Source of the DNA: Bacteroidota bacterium
GTDB lineage: Bacteria > Bacteroidota > Bacteroidia > UKL13-3
Length of the DNA stretch: 33,167 nt
Assembly (NCBI GenBank): GCA_947453415.1
Contig: CANGGG010000034.1
Coordinates: forward strand, 1 to 33,167
Direction of reading: 5' to 3'
Positions 16,268 through 25,351 of this stretch are shown here, one piece after another. Numbering within the stretch: position 1 is the stretch's first letter; the number at the start of each line of letters is the position of its first letter. Both the position numbers and the translations under genes were made by a program. A model generated the notes under the pieces. It did no database searches. It had not been told where the DNA came from and saw nothing but the letters and a program-made list of their open reading frames with translations.

Positions 16268-19198
16268 TTGAAAAAACTTATCTTTTCTATTTCCATATTA
16301 TTCCTTTGCATTTTTAATGCAATGGCCCAAATTACCATACAAGGTAGTGTAACTGATGCCAAAACTAATGAAAAATTAATTGGCGTTTCGGTTTTGGTAA
16401 AAGGCTCCAACAAAGGTGTTCAAACTGATTATGATGGTCAGTTTGTTTTGAAAACAACCAATAATTTACCATTAACATTGGTAATAAAATATTTGGGATT
16501 TGAAGCCAAGGAAATAATTATAAACGATGCGAAAACTAAATTGACGGTTAAACTTTCAAAATCGGAAAGGGCTTTAAAAGAAGTATCGGTGAGGGATAGC
16601 CGCATAACAGAAAAAATGAAGCAAAATCCTTTAACTGTTGAAACCATGGATGCCATTGCTATTAAGCAAACACCTGCAGCCAATTTTTATGAAGGTTTGG
16701 CTCATTTAAAAGGAGTGGATATTACATCGGCAAGTATAGGTTTCAAAATTATAAATACCCGTGGTTTTAATTCTACTTCACCTGTTCGTTCGCTTCAATT
16801 AATTGATGGCGTTGACAATCAATCGCCAGGATTGAACTTTAGTTTAGGAAATTTTTTAGGCGCTTCAGAACTCGATATTCAAAAAGTAGATTTAGTAGTA
16901 GGTGCAAGTTCGGCTTATTACGGACCAAATGCATTTAATGGGGTTATAAACATGCAAACCAAAAACCCATTTTTATACCCTGGTTTAAGTGCGCAAATAA
17001 AAGTGGGTGAAAGAAGTTTAACTGAAACAGCCATTCGTTGGGCAAAAGTGATAAAGAATAAAGCCGGTGAAGACAAATTTGCCTATAAAATAAACTTGTT
17101 TTACATGCGTGCCAATGATTGGAATGCTACCAATGATAACGCCACTTCGCAATCACCGGTTGGCATTAATAACCCAGGTGGTTACGATGCTGTAAACCGT
17201 TATGGCGATGAATATACCAGCCGAATTTTTTATACCCCTCCAACCAATGTATTGGATTTAAATAAAGGTTACTATTTAAGAAATGGTTATAACGAAAGTG
17301 ATTTGGTAGATTACAATTCAAAAAACTTAAAACTTGGCGCTGCTGCGCATTATAAAGTTACCAAAAATACTGAGTTAATTTACACCACAAACTTTGGAAC
17401 AGGAACTACCGTTTACCAAGGTGAAAATAGGTTCAGCTTGCGTGATATTTTGTTCTTTCAAAATAAATTAGAACTCAAAAAAGAGAATCGTTTTTTTGTA
17501 AGGGTTTATGCCACCAACGAAGATGCTGGAAACAGTTATGATGCTTACAATACTGCATTGCTCATGCAAAAAGCTGCTAAAAGCGATTTGGATTGGGGAA
17601 AAGATTATAATAATTCTTTGACTCAAAATTTATCTGGTGAAATTGAAAATTGGTATGCAGCAAATTCTGGGCAAGGATTAAGATTAGATACCATTCCTGC
17701 AAACAAACGTTTGAGCTATATTGACAACTATTGGAAAAATAATTTTGCTGATAAAATTGCCAAATTTCACACCACTGCTAGAGATATAGCTAATGCCGCT
17801 GGTGTTAATTCATTGGAAAGATTTGCTCCTGGAACTGCTCGTTTTGATTCTGCTTTTAAATCCATTACCAGCTTAAACAATACACAAGGTGGTTCACGTT
17901 TCTTTGACCAATCGGCCTTGTACCATGCTGCTGCTGAATTTAAATTCAACACTGACGAAATTTACAATAGTAAATTAAATTTAGATGTGATAGTTGGAGG
18001 AAATTACAGAATTTATGTGCCGTTTTCGCAAGGAACAATTTTTAAAGATGGAAACGAAATGATTACTTTATATGCCAAAGATTCATTGGGAAATATTTTG
18101 AAGCAAAAAAGTGATGGAAATGATTCAATAATTGGCAAAAAAAGTAATGGGTTTACTCAAATTACCAACCAAGAATTTGGAATGTATATTGGTTTTGAAC
18201 GCAAATTTTTAGACAATAAATTAAAAATGAGTGTAACAAACCGAGTAGATAAAAATCAAAACTTTAATTGGCTATGGTCGCCTGCGGCAACAATGGTTTA
18301 CACCAAAAACAAAAATGTATTTCGCTTTTCGTTGTCATCGGCTATTCGTAACCCAACACTTACCGACCAATACTTTAATTTAAATGTAGGGAGAGCCACT
18401 TTATTGGGTAATTTAAATGGTTTTAAAAACCTAATTGCCATTGATACTTTGATTGATATTTTTAATACAAATAGATTTACATCAACAGGAGCTGATAGAC
18501 TAAAAACAGCTGCTTTTGATATAGAAGCCATTAGACCTGAAAGATGTAAATCGGTAGAGTTTGGTTATAGAGGAAATATAACTGAAAAAATATTTGTAGA
18601 TGCCAGTTATTATTACAGCTGGTACACCGATTTTTTAGGTTATAAAATAGGTGCGCAAGTGGTTTGGGATAGTTCTTCTACTGGTTTGTATCCACTATTC
18701 CCTAATTCGGTAAATGTATACCGAGTAACCACTAATTCAAGAGATGAAGTAACCACACAAGGATTTACCATTGGCTTGAATTATTATTATAAAAACTACT
18801 TAGGTTTTTCGGGAAATTATAGTTGGAATAAATTAGACCGTGGAAACAGTAAAGACCCTATTATTCCTGCATTTAACACACCAGAACACAAGTTTAATTT
18901 GGGAATAAATGGCCGCGATATTGAGTATTTTAGCAAAAAAGAAAAATGGGGTTATGGCGTTAACTACAAATGGCAAGAAGGATTTTTATTTGAAGGTTCT
19001 CCTCAATTTACTGGCGTTGTTAACTCCTATGGAATGTTAGATGTACAATGGAATACCAGCATTTCAAAATTAAATGCAGTGTTTAAAATTGGTGCAAGCA
19101 ATGCATTAAATAGTTTGATTTATCAAGTTTATGGAGGCCCTTCTGTTGGACGAATGGCTTATGCCTCCATTACTTTTGAATTGAATAAATGGAAATAA
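16268..19198 (+). CDS. TonB-dependent outer-membrane receptor
   Basis: A 976-residue outer-membrane receptor for active uptake. The signal peptide (MKKLIFSISILFLCIFNAMA) is followed by a carboxypeptidase-regulatory-like domain (about 22-105: ITIQGSVTDAKTNEKLIGVS... KYLGFEAKEI). Next is a plug domain (about 115-235) with INTRGFNSTSPVRSLQLIDG and VVGASSAYYGPNAFNGVIN. A large beta-barrel with alternating aromatic strands runs to the end (ITFELNKWK). The start is TTG at 16268, immediately before the signal peptide; no ATG serves. No SusD-like partner follows, so it is not a polysaccharide-utilisation pair. The substrate cannot be inferred; neighbours give no siderophore or cobalamin genes. A TTACTTTG sequence at 16213-16220, one mismatch from the -7 consensus, could drive it. 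Confidence 0.94.
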   Translation: MKKLIFSISILFLCIFNAMAQITIQGSVTDAKTNEKLIGVSVLVKGSNKGVQTDYDGQFVLKTTNNLPLTLVIKYLGFEAKEIIINDAKTKLTVKLSKSERALKEVSVRDSRITEKMKQNPLTVETMDAIAIKQTPAANFYEGLAHLKGVDITSASIGFKIINTRGFNSTSPVRSLQLIDGVDNQSPGLNFSLGNFLGASELDIQKVDLVVGASSAYYGPNAFNGVINMQTKNPFLYPGLSAQIKVGERSLTETAIRWAKVIKNKAGEDKFAYKINLFYMRANDWNATNDNATSQSPVGINNPGGYDAVNRYGDEYTSRIFYTPPTNVLDLNKGYYLRNGYNESDLVDYNSKNLKLGAAAHYKVTKNTELIYTTNFGTGTTVYQGENRFSLRDILFFQNKLELKKENRFFVRVYATNEDAGNSYDAYNTALLMQKAAKSDLDWGKDYNNSLTQNLSGEIENWYAANSGQGLRLDTIPANKRLSYIDNYWKNNFADKIAKFHTTARDIANAAGVNSLERFAPGTARFDSAFKSITSLNNTQGGSRFFDQSALYHAAAEFKFNTDEIYNSKLNLDVIVGGNYRIYVPFSQGTIFKDGNEMITLYAKDSLGNILKQKSDGNDSIIGKKSNGFTQITNQEFGMYIGFERKFLDNKLKMSVTNRVDKNQNFNWLWSPAATMVYTKNKNVFRFSLSSAIRNPTLTDQYFNLNVGRATLLGNLNGFKNLIAIDTLIDIFNTNRFTSTGADRLKTAAFDIEAIRPERCKSVEFGYRGNITEKIFVDASYYYSWYTDFLGYKIGAQVVWDSSSTGLYPLFPNSVNVYRVTTNSRDEVTTQGFTIGLNYYYKNYLGFSGNYSWNKLDRGNSKDPIIPAFNTPEHKFNLGINGRDIEYFSKKEKWGYGVNYKWQEGFLFEGSPQFTGVVNSYGMLDVQWNTSISKLNAVFKIGASNALNSLIYQVYGGPSVGRMAYASITFELNKWK

Positions 19199-19232
19199 GA
19201 AAAATAAAGAAATTTTAATAAATTAAATCCTT

Positions 19233-20585
19233 TTATAATGACTCTTTTTCCTGTTTGTTTTTAGCTAGAAAATCTTCTTTTGCTTGCTCAAATTCGTAAA
19301 TAATATTTTCTCGTTCTGCTATTAAATCATCAATCATCGTACGTTTATTTTTAAATAAAAAATCTGAACGATAATCAGTGAATTGATGCCAATAAAAATA
19401 AGCAAAAAACCCTGTAACAGGAAGACTTAAAGCATAAATAAATGTAAGCAAATTATTCTGTGAAAAATGTTTGAAAAATGAAATTTGCAAACTATAGAAT
19501 ATGATAAACGTAAACATACCTAACACCATTCCAATGGCACCTTTGTAATCTTTGCTTTTAACTATTTTTACCGCAACAAAACCTGGTATTTCAAAAGGCA
19601 AAAAATTATTAATTAACCCAAATAAATACAAGGGAAAACCCAGAATTAATAACAACAAACCTTTGATATGATGAAGCAGATAATTCTTTTTATTATTTAA
19701 AATAGTGGAGTCGTTTAATTGTAATTTGTTTAAATTATTCAAGTAAATTTTTATCCTTAACTGCATTATTTCTACAAATTGCGGTTCGTTTTTCAAATAG
19801 TAATTTACCGCTTTTACTATGTTTTTAGTAATGTCAAATTCCGCTTCCAAATTGTTTTGAGAAACTCCTCTTTTTTCCTTTAGCTGATGCATGTAAAGCT
19901 GTTCAATATTTTTAACTAATTCATCGGTTTTAGCATCATGAATAGAAATAACAACTTCATCTAAATGTTGGGCAATGGTTTCGGTTAATTCCTTAATGGT
20001 TTTGGTTTTGTCGGCCTTAAATTTTTCGGCATAATCTGCTATTGCTATTGGCTCGTGAATATTAATGTATAAGTCTTTATTGAATTTGTGCTGATCGGCA
20101 TAATTCAAACCAATATTGATAATTTTTACACCTAATTTAAAATCATTTCTTCCTTCCGCACCCAGTGCAATATGCGATGCGCCACCTTTTATAGGTTTTA
20201 GTTTACGCTCGGTAACGCTTACTCCTTCCGGAAAAATTAAAATTACACCGCCATTTTCTAAATGCTCGTAACATTTTCTAAAAGTATCGGCATTTTTATT
20301 TAATTCACTTGGGTCATCTTGTTTTCTGTAAACAGGAATAATATTCATGTGAGTTAAAAACCATTTTGCAAAAGCACCTTTAAACAATTCGCCCTTACCC
20401 AAAAAATATACTTTTCGGTTAATAACACTTGCCAAAACTATAGGATCCATGAACGTACTTGGATGATTTGCCAATAAAATTAAAGGTCCTTTTTTAGGAA
20501 TAAAATTGGCGTTACTGATAGTAATAGAGCGGAAAAACACACGAATAGTTCCCTTTAAAAGTAGCTTTATTAATTGATAAATCAT
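19233..20585 (-). CDS. PlsC-type 1-acyl-glycerol-3-phosphate acyltransferase-like membrane protein
   Basis: Membrane acyltransferase of the phospholipid-synthesis superfamily, 450 residues. The N-terminal catalytic domain shows the acyltransferase motif NHPSTFMDP (His41, Asp47) and the glycerol-phosphate-binding motif IFPEGVSV. The C-terminal half carries three or so membrane segments (KGLLLLILGFPLYLFGLI, GMVLGMFTFIIFYSLQI, FIYALSLPVTGFFAYFYW) and a charged tail, an arrangement common in the longer Bacteroidota members. Whether it acylates lysophosphatidic acid, glycerol-3-phosphate or another alcohol cannot be told. It is convergent with the TonB receptor gene (34-nt gap) and divergent from asnS. 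Confidence 0.9.
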   Translation of the reverse strand: MIYQLIKLLLKGTIRVFFRSITISNANFIPKKGPLILLANHPSTFMDPIVLASVINRKVYFLGKGELFKGAFAKWFLTHMNIIPVYRKQDDPSELNKNADTFRKCYEHLENGGVILIFPEGVSVTERKLKPIKGGASHIALGAEGRNDFKLGVKIINIGLNYADQHKFNKDLYINIHEPIAIADYAEKFKADKTKTIKELTETIAQHLDEVVISIHDAKTDELVKNIEQLYMHQLKEKRGVSQNNLEAEFDITKNIVKAVNYYLKNEPQFVEIMQLRIKIYLNNLNKLQLNDSTILNNKKNYLLHHIKGLLLLILGFPLYLFGLINNFLPFEIPGFVAVKIVKSKDYKGAIGMVLGMFTFIIFYSLQISFFKHFSQNNLLTFIYALSLPVTGFFAYFYWHQFTDYRSDFLFKNKRTMIDDLIAERENIIYEFEQAKEDFLAKNKQEKESL

Positions 20586-20704
20586 GATACAATAAAGCGT
20601 TTTAATTTCAATTTGCTATGTATAATCTAAACAATATAATTATTTAAAAATAAATTCAAGAATAATGTCTCAAATTTCAGTATGGCTAATCGCTTAAAAT
20701 AAAT

Positions 20705-20712
20705 TACTTTTG
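20705..20712 (+). promoter_or_regulatory. -7 element of the asnS promoter
   Basis: TACTTTTG is an exact TAnnTTTG match, identical to the element upstream of the flavoprotein gene, 35 nt before the asnS ATG. No good -33 TTTG is visible at the right distance. Confidence 0.5.
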
Positions 20713-20747
20713 TAGCTACATTTTATAAAAAAGAATTTATTTTATTC

Positions 20748-22271
20748 ATGCAAGCATATTTAATTAAAAATTTAAAAGATTACGAAGGTCAACAAGTTAC
20801 ATTACAAGGTTGGGCAAGTAACAGAAGAGATAGCAAAGGAATTTATTTTATCATTTTACGTGATGGAACAGGTTGGTGCCAGTGTGTAGTAAGTGCCGAA
20901 AGTGTAAGCGAAGAAGTATTTAACGAATGTAAAAAAATTACCACTGAAACTTCCATTATTATTACTGGAACAGTAACCAAAGATGAAAAACAAATGGGTG
21001 GTTTTGAAGTTCAAGCCACCGATGTTCAAATTATAGCTGTAGCCGATGAATACCCTGTTTCTAAAAAAGAACATGGCGTTGATTTTTTAATGGATAATCG
21101 CCATTTGTGGTTACGCAGCCAACGCCAATGGGCGATTATGAAAATTAGAAATCAAATTATTTTTTCTATTCATCAGTTTTTCCAAAAAGAAGGTTTTATT
21201 CAAATGGATGCGCCTTTATTTACCGGAAATGCTTGTGAAGGAACCAGCAATTTATTTGAAACCGATTTTTATGGTGATACAGCTTATTTAAGTCAAAGCG
21301 GCCAGTTATATGGCGAAGCAATGGCTTTTGCAATGGGAAAAATTTATACTTTTGGACCTACTTTTAGGGCTGAAAAATCAAAAACGCGCAGGCATTTATC
21401 AGAGTTTTGGATGATAGAACCCGAAATGGTTTTCTTTGATATTTTCCAAAACATGGATTTAATAGAAGGTTTCCTTCGTGCAGTTGTTTCCGATGTATTG
21501 ACAAATTGTAAAGCAGAACTAGCAATGGTTGGACGCGACACCACTGTATTGGAACAAATAGTTAAACCTTTCCCTCGTTTAAGTTACGATGAAGCTGTAC
21601 GCATCATTAAAGGTGAGCAAGATGTAAATGGACAAAACTCTATCAAATCGTTGGAAGACGAATTGAAACAAGTGGAAGCCAAAATGGAAGAAATTAATAA
21701 AGAAATTGCGGAACGCGAAGAAAAAATAAAAACTCCTGGAATGAAAAAAGGAGAAATAGGTTTTAACCAAGCTAAAATTGATAAATTAAAACAAGAGTTG
21801 AAGGATTTGGAAGAGGTAACTCGTAATATCCCAGGTTGGTTAAACTCTGCTCGTAATTTTGAATATGGTAACGATTTTGGTGGTAGCGATGAAACAGTTT
21901 TAACTCGCTTATTTGATGTGCCTGTTATGGTTTATAATTGGCCACATGAAGTAAAAGCATTTTACTTAAAACGTGATCCCGAAAACTCAAAATTTGCCCG
22001 TGGTGTTGACGTGTTAGCACCCGAAGGTTATGGCGAAATAGTAGGTGGTGGCGAACGTGAAACAGATACTGATTTATTAATTGAAAAAATTAAAGAGCAT
22101 CAATTGCCAATGGAAGCATTTGAGTGGTATTTGGATTTGCGTAGGTATGGAAGTGTGCCGCATGCAGGCTTTGGATTAGGTTTGGAGCGTTTGGTGACAT
22201 GGATTTGTAAATTACCTCACGTTCGTGAAAGTATTCCTTTTCCTAGAATGTACGGTAGGTTATTGCCTTAG
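20748..22271 (+). CDS. asnS: Asparaginyl-tRNA synthetase with an internal coiled-coil insertion
   Basis: Class IIb synthetase that charges tRNA-Asn. The 507 residues comprise an N-terminal OB-fold anticodon-binding domain (about 1-105, GQQVTLQGWASNRRDSKGI), then the catalytic core. Motif 2 contains FRAEKSKTRRHLSEFWMIEPEM (from residue 207), and motif 3 is GFGLGLERLVTW near the C-terminus, ending in RMYGRLLP. Residues about 296-368 are an insertion dominated by Glu and Lys heptads (KSLEDELKQVEAKMEEINKE), predicted to be a coiled-coil hairpin. This explains the excess over the usual 430-470 residues. The enzyme core is intact, so the insertion is likely an accessory appendage. It has its own promoter, and a dispersed palindromic repeat sits 8 nt after the stop. 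Confidence 0.96.
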   Translation: MQAYLIKNLKDYEGQQVTLQGWASNRRDSKGIYFIILRDGTGWCQCVVSAESVSEEVFNECKKITTETSIIITGTVTKDEKQMGGFEVQATDVQIIAVADEYPVSKKEHGVDFLMDNRHLWLRSQRQWAIMKIRNQIIFSIHQFFQKEGFIQMDAPLFTGNACEGTSNLFETDFYGDTAYLSQSGQLYGEAMAFAMGKIYTFGPTFRAEKSKTRRHLSEFWMIEPEMVFFDIFQNMDLIEGFLRAVVSDVLTNCKAELAMVGRDTTVLEQIVKPFPRLSYDEAVRIIKGEQDVNGQNSIKSLEDELKQVEAKMEEINKEIAEREEKIKTPGMKKGEIGFNQAKIDKLKQELKDLEEVTRNIPGWLNSARNFEYGNDFGGSDETVLTRLFDVPVMVYNWPHEVKAFYLKRDPENSKFARGVDVLAPEGYGEIVGGGERETDTDLLIEKIKEHQLPMEAFEWYLDLRRYGSVPHAGFGLGLERLVTWICKLPHVRESIPFPRMYGRLLP

Positions 22272-22279
22272 CATATAAA

Positions 22280-22356
22280 CGTCATTGCGAACGTAGTGAA
22301 GCAATCTCTCCTTTTTATGGGATTGCCAATCACGCATAAGCGTGATCGCAATGACG
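22280..22356. repeat. Dispersed palindromic repeat of the CGTCATTGCGA type
   Basis: The outer arms CGTCATTGCGA (22280-22290) and TCGCAATGACG (22346-22356) are perfect complements. Inside are GCAATC/GATTGC (22301-22306, 22321-22326) and CACGC/GCGTG (22331-22335, 22340-22344), so the unit can fold as a branched structure. Repeats beginning in this way are common in several bacterial phyla as intergenic elements of unknown function. This one fills the gap between asnS and the next gene. Confidence 0.85.
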
Positions 22357-22379
22357 AAATAAATAATAAATTCAATAAA

Positions 22380-23417
22380 ATGAACAACAATTTGAAAACT
22401 ATATTTTCAATTAAAACAGTTACAAAAAAGTGCTTTGTAACTGTTTTTGTTTTGTCTTTATTTTGTTCAAATGTGTTTGCCCAAAAAGATACCAATTACA
22501 TTACACAGTTTGAACGACCTTACAATATTCAAACAAATACTTGGTTAAACGATTTTGGTTTTTACATCAATCCTCCTAGGTTTTCGGAATCAAAAGAAGT
22601 AATTAAAATTAATCCAAACAGTAGTATGCAAACTGGCATAAGTTTAGGTTTAAAATATTTTACAGTTGCTTTTGGTGTTCAAGTACCAAGAACAAATGGC
22701 AATGAAGGACGCTTTGGAAAAACCAATTATTACGACTTTTCATTCAGTTATTATCAAATGTGGGGAGGTGGCGAAATATATTCTCGTTCCTTTAATGGTG
22801 CTTACCGAACGCGGGGAAATGACACTACCGTATCAATAAGGCCCGATGCTAAAATTGATGACCATGGTTTAAACTTTTTCTATAATTTTAACTACAAAAA
22901 ATTCTCTTATCGCAGTGCACTTTCCATGGCCGAGTTTCAAAAAAAATCGTCTGGATCGTTCTTGGTTTTGTGTAATGTTGGCTATAAATCTATCCGTGCC
23001 GATTCGTCATTAATTCCTAATAAAATTGACAGTTTTAAAAACTACGGTGTACTTACAGGTATGAATTATTTACGCCTTTGGCGATTAAATTTTAGACCAG
23101 GATATGCATATAACTTTTGCTTAAAAGGTGGTAAATGGTTTATTTCTCCATCGGCTTTTTTGGGATTAGGAATTGCAAGTTATAAAATAAATAATCTCAA
23201 AGATTTTGAGTCCGGAACTAGCTTTGAATTTGATACACATGCTAAATTATCGATTGGTAAAAACGGACATAAATATTTTTGGAATCTTTTTGTTACTTAC
23301 GATGGTAATTTAAATGCTTTTGGCTATCCTAACTTTGTAGCTTTTCAATCAACCAGCATTGGAATAAACGCTGGCTATAGATTTTACAAACTAATTCCTA
23401 AAATTAAATGGTTGTAA
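22380..23417 (+). CDS. Outer-membrane protein, probable DUF4421 family
   Basis: A 345-residue exported protein with a Sec signal peptide (FVTVFVLSLFCSNVFA, cleavage before QKD). The rest is a predicted beta-barrel of amphipathic strands: SLGLKYFTVAFGVQVP, YDFSFSYYQMWGGGEIYS, KKFSYRSALS and INAGYRFYKLIPKIKWL at the C-terminus. The strand KKFSYRSAL... QKKSSGSFL fits what I remember of the DUF4421 family, whose function is unknown. The ATG at 22380 was chosen: the earlier in-frame start at 22296 lies inside the palindromic repeat and would put 28 repeat-derived residues before the signal peptide. It is followed 51 nt later by another outer-membrane barrel gene, so the two may be co-transcribed. 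Confidence 0.75.
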   Translation: MNNNLKTIFSIKTVTKKCFVTVFVLSLFCSNVFAQKDTNYITQFERPYNIQTNTWLNDFGFYINPPRFSESKEVIKINPNSSMQTGISLGLKYFTVAFGVQVPRTNGNEGRFGKTNYYDFSFSYYQMWGGGEIYSRSFNGAYRTRGNDTTVSIRPDAKIDDHGLNFFYNFNYKKFSYRSALSMAEFQKKSSGSFLVLCNVGYKSIRADSSLIPNKIDSFKNYGVLTGMNYLRLWRLNFRPGYAYNFCLKGGKWFISPSAFLGLGIASYKINNLKDFESGTSFEFDTHAKLSIGKNGHKYFWNLFVTYDGNLNAFGYPNFVAFQSTSIGINAGYRFYKLIPKIKWL

Positions 23418-23468
23418 GGATTATATTTGCTATTATAGTATTTATTGCGAGCAATAATATTTAATTCC

Positions 23469-24596
23469 ATGACAAAAAAAAACATCCTATTTATTCTCTT
23501 TTTTATAACGTTTTCTTCCTTGGCTTTTGGCCAATCAAAGTTGGAAAAAATGTTGGATAAAATGTATGATAAAATAGAAGGCGATTCGGCAAAGCCTAAA
23601 AAAAATTCATTTTTTGCTGTTCCAATTTGGGGTGTTTCACCCGAAACGGGTTGGCAAATTGGTATGAGTTTGGTATATTTATATCGATATAAAAACGATT
23701 CAAATACACGTCCTTCTTTAATCAGATTAAATGCACAAACTACTGAGCTAGACCAATACAGCATTAGGCCATATATTGATTTATTTACCAAAAATAACAA
23801 GTATAATATCAAAGCAAGTTATACTTTTAAAAAGTTCAATGAATATTATTGGGGCATTGGAAATGAAACCCCAAATTCAAACAAGGCCCTATACGATTTT
23901 TCGCAAAACAGGTTGCAATTGCGTATCACAAAACAAGTTGTTAAAGGCATTTATTTAGGAATTCAATCGGAACAAAATTTAACTAACGGTTTCAATTTTA
24001 AAGGAGATTCTTTGTTTGAAAAAAAGGAAGTTATTGGCAATAAAGGTAGCTTTACTTCAGGCATAGGTTTGGTAGTTAGCTTTGATACAAGAAACCAAAT
24101 TTATTACCCCACCAAAGGACATTTTATTGACATTACAACGCTGTTTAATCAAGCTATTTTTGGAAGCGATTTTAACTTCAATAACTTAACCATTGACGCC
24201 AGAAAATACTTCAAACTTTGGAATGAAAATGTGTTGGCATTACAAGGTTTTGCTAACTTAAACGATGGCAATATACCTTTTAAACAATTGGCTACAATTG
24301 GCAGTGAATCATACATGCGCGGGTATTATAACGGCAGGTTTAGAGACAATCATGCCATGGCTTTTCAAGCAGAATTACGAAAAAAAGTTTGGGGTCCAAT
24401 ATCGCTTACTTTCTTTGGTGGATTTGGAAATGTAGCTAGTCAAACTTCATTATTACTTACCAATTTAAAACCAAATTATGGAATAGGTTTTAGAGCAATT
24501 GCCATCAGGCGAGATCATGTAAATATTAGAATAGATTATGGTAGAGGAGAAAATGGAATTCAAGGATTTTATTTTACCATGAACGAAGCTTTTTAG
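23469..24596 (+). CDS. BamA/TamA-family (Omp85-type) outer-membrane beta-barrel protein
   Basis: A 375-residue exported protein with signal peptide NILFILFFITFSSLAFG. A short linker then leads directly to a surface-antigen (D15) type barrel. VVSFDTRNQIYYPTKGHFIDI is the family's characteristic segment, and TIGSESYMRGYYNGRFRDNH is the conserved loop that precedes the last strands. It has no POTRA domains, so it is a barrel-only relative and not the assembly factor BamA itself. Its role is unknown. The ATG at 23469 starts the signal peptide; an upstream in-frame TTG is not needed. The stop overlaps by 4 nt, tail to tail, with the stop of the GGGP synthase gene. No terminator separates them. Confidence 0.85.
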   Translation: MTKKNILFILFFITFSSLAFGQSKLEKMLDKMYDKIEGDSAKPKKNSFFAVPIWGVSPETGWQIGMSLVYLYRYKNDSNTRPSLIRLNAQTTELDQYSIRPYIDLFTKNNKYNIKASYTFKKFNEYYWGIGNETPNSNKALYDFSQNRLQLRITKQVVKGIYLGIQSEQNLTNGFNFKGDSLFEKKEVIGNKGSFTSGIGLVVSFDTRNQIYYPTKGHFIDITTLFNQAIFGSDFNFNNLTIDARKYFKLWNENVLALQGFANLNDGNIPFKQLATIGSESYMRGYYNGRFRDNHAMAFQAELRKKVWGPISLTFFGGFGNVASQTSLLLTNLKPNYGIGFRAIAIRRDHVNIRIDYGRGENGIQGFYFTMNEAF

Positions 24597-25351
24597 TTAG
24601 CACTTGCTACACCGTGAATGGCGTTGCTTATTTCTAAAATTAATTCAGGATTTTTTTCAAAAGCGTTACCAACTACTACTACATCGGCACCAGCATTGGC
24701 GGTAGCCAAAGCTTGTTCCACATTTTTAATTCCACCACCTATAAATAATGGTAAATCAATGGCGTTTTTGATGTCTTGAATCATGGAAGTAGAAATAGGA
24801 TTATTGGCGCCACTTCCTGCGTCCATATACATTACTTTTAGTCCTAACATTTCGCCTGCCATTGCGGTGCAAACTGCAATATTATTTTTATCGGCTGGAA
24901 TGGGTGTGGTATTACTCATGTACATAACACTGGTAATATTTCCACCGTCTACAATCATGTAAGCAGTAGGAATAACTTCAATACCTGATTTTTTTAAACC
25001 TGGAGCTGCCAATACATGTTTACCAATTAACAAATCTGGATTACGACCACTAATCATACTTAAAAATAAAATGGCATCGGCTTCATCATGCACTTGCATA
25101 ATATTTCCAGGAAATAATAATACAGGAATTTCAGTTACCGATTTTATTATTGAAATGCTTTTATTCCAAAAGCCATTGGTAATTAAACTTCCACCAACCA
25201 ATATCAAATCTACTTTTGCTTCATTGCAAAGCTTACAAGTTTGAATTAATTGCGCTTCATTCAAAACACTGTCGGGGTCAATTAAAACAGCCAATTGCTT
25301 TTGCTTATTTTGTCTTTTTTGATTTAAGTTATGTAGTATTTGTTTTGTCAA
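24593..25351 (-). CDS. Geranylgeranylglyceryl-phosphate synthase family protein (group II, bacterial)
   Basis: TIM-barrel prenyltransferase of 252 residues that in the family joins a polyprenyl diphosphate to sn-glycerol-1-phosphate, the first step towards archaeal-type ether lipids. Visible signatures are LAVLIDPD at strand 1, DLILVGGSLIT, VLLFPGN, PTAYMIVDGGNITSV, VMYMDAGSGANNPI and the phosphate-binding loops FIGGGIKNVEQA and GADVVVVGNAFEKN. Bacteroidota carry group II members; Flavobacterium enzymes of this type have been studied biochemically, but the cellular product is not settled. The start codon is TTG at 25351; the only nearby ATG is out of frame. It overlaps the convergent barrel gene by 4 nt. 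Confidence 0.92.
   Translation of the reverse strand: MTKQILHNLNQKRQNKQKQLAVLIDPDSVLNEAQLIQTCKLCNEAKVDLILVGGSLITNGFWNKSISIIKSVTEIPVLLFPGNIMQVHDEADAILFLSMISGRNPDLLIGKHVLAAPGLKKSGIEVIPTAYMIVDGGNITSVMYMSNTTPIPADKNNIAVCTAMAGEMLGLKVMYMDAGSGANNPISTSMIQDIKNAIDLPLFIGGGIKNVEQALATANAGADVVVVGNAFEKNPELILEISNAIHGVASAN

Noticed and set aside
22296-22379. N-terminal extension of the DUF4421-like protein
   Set aside because: These codons are inside and just after the dispersed repeat; the signal peptide begins at the ATG at 22380.
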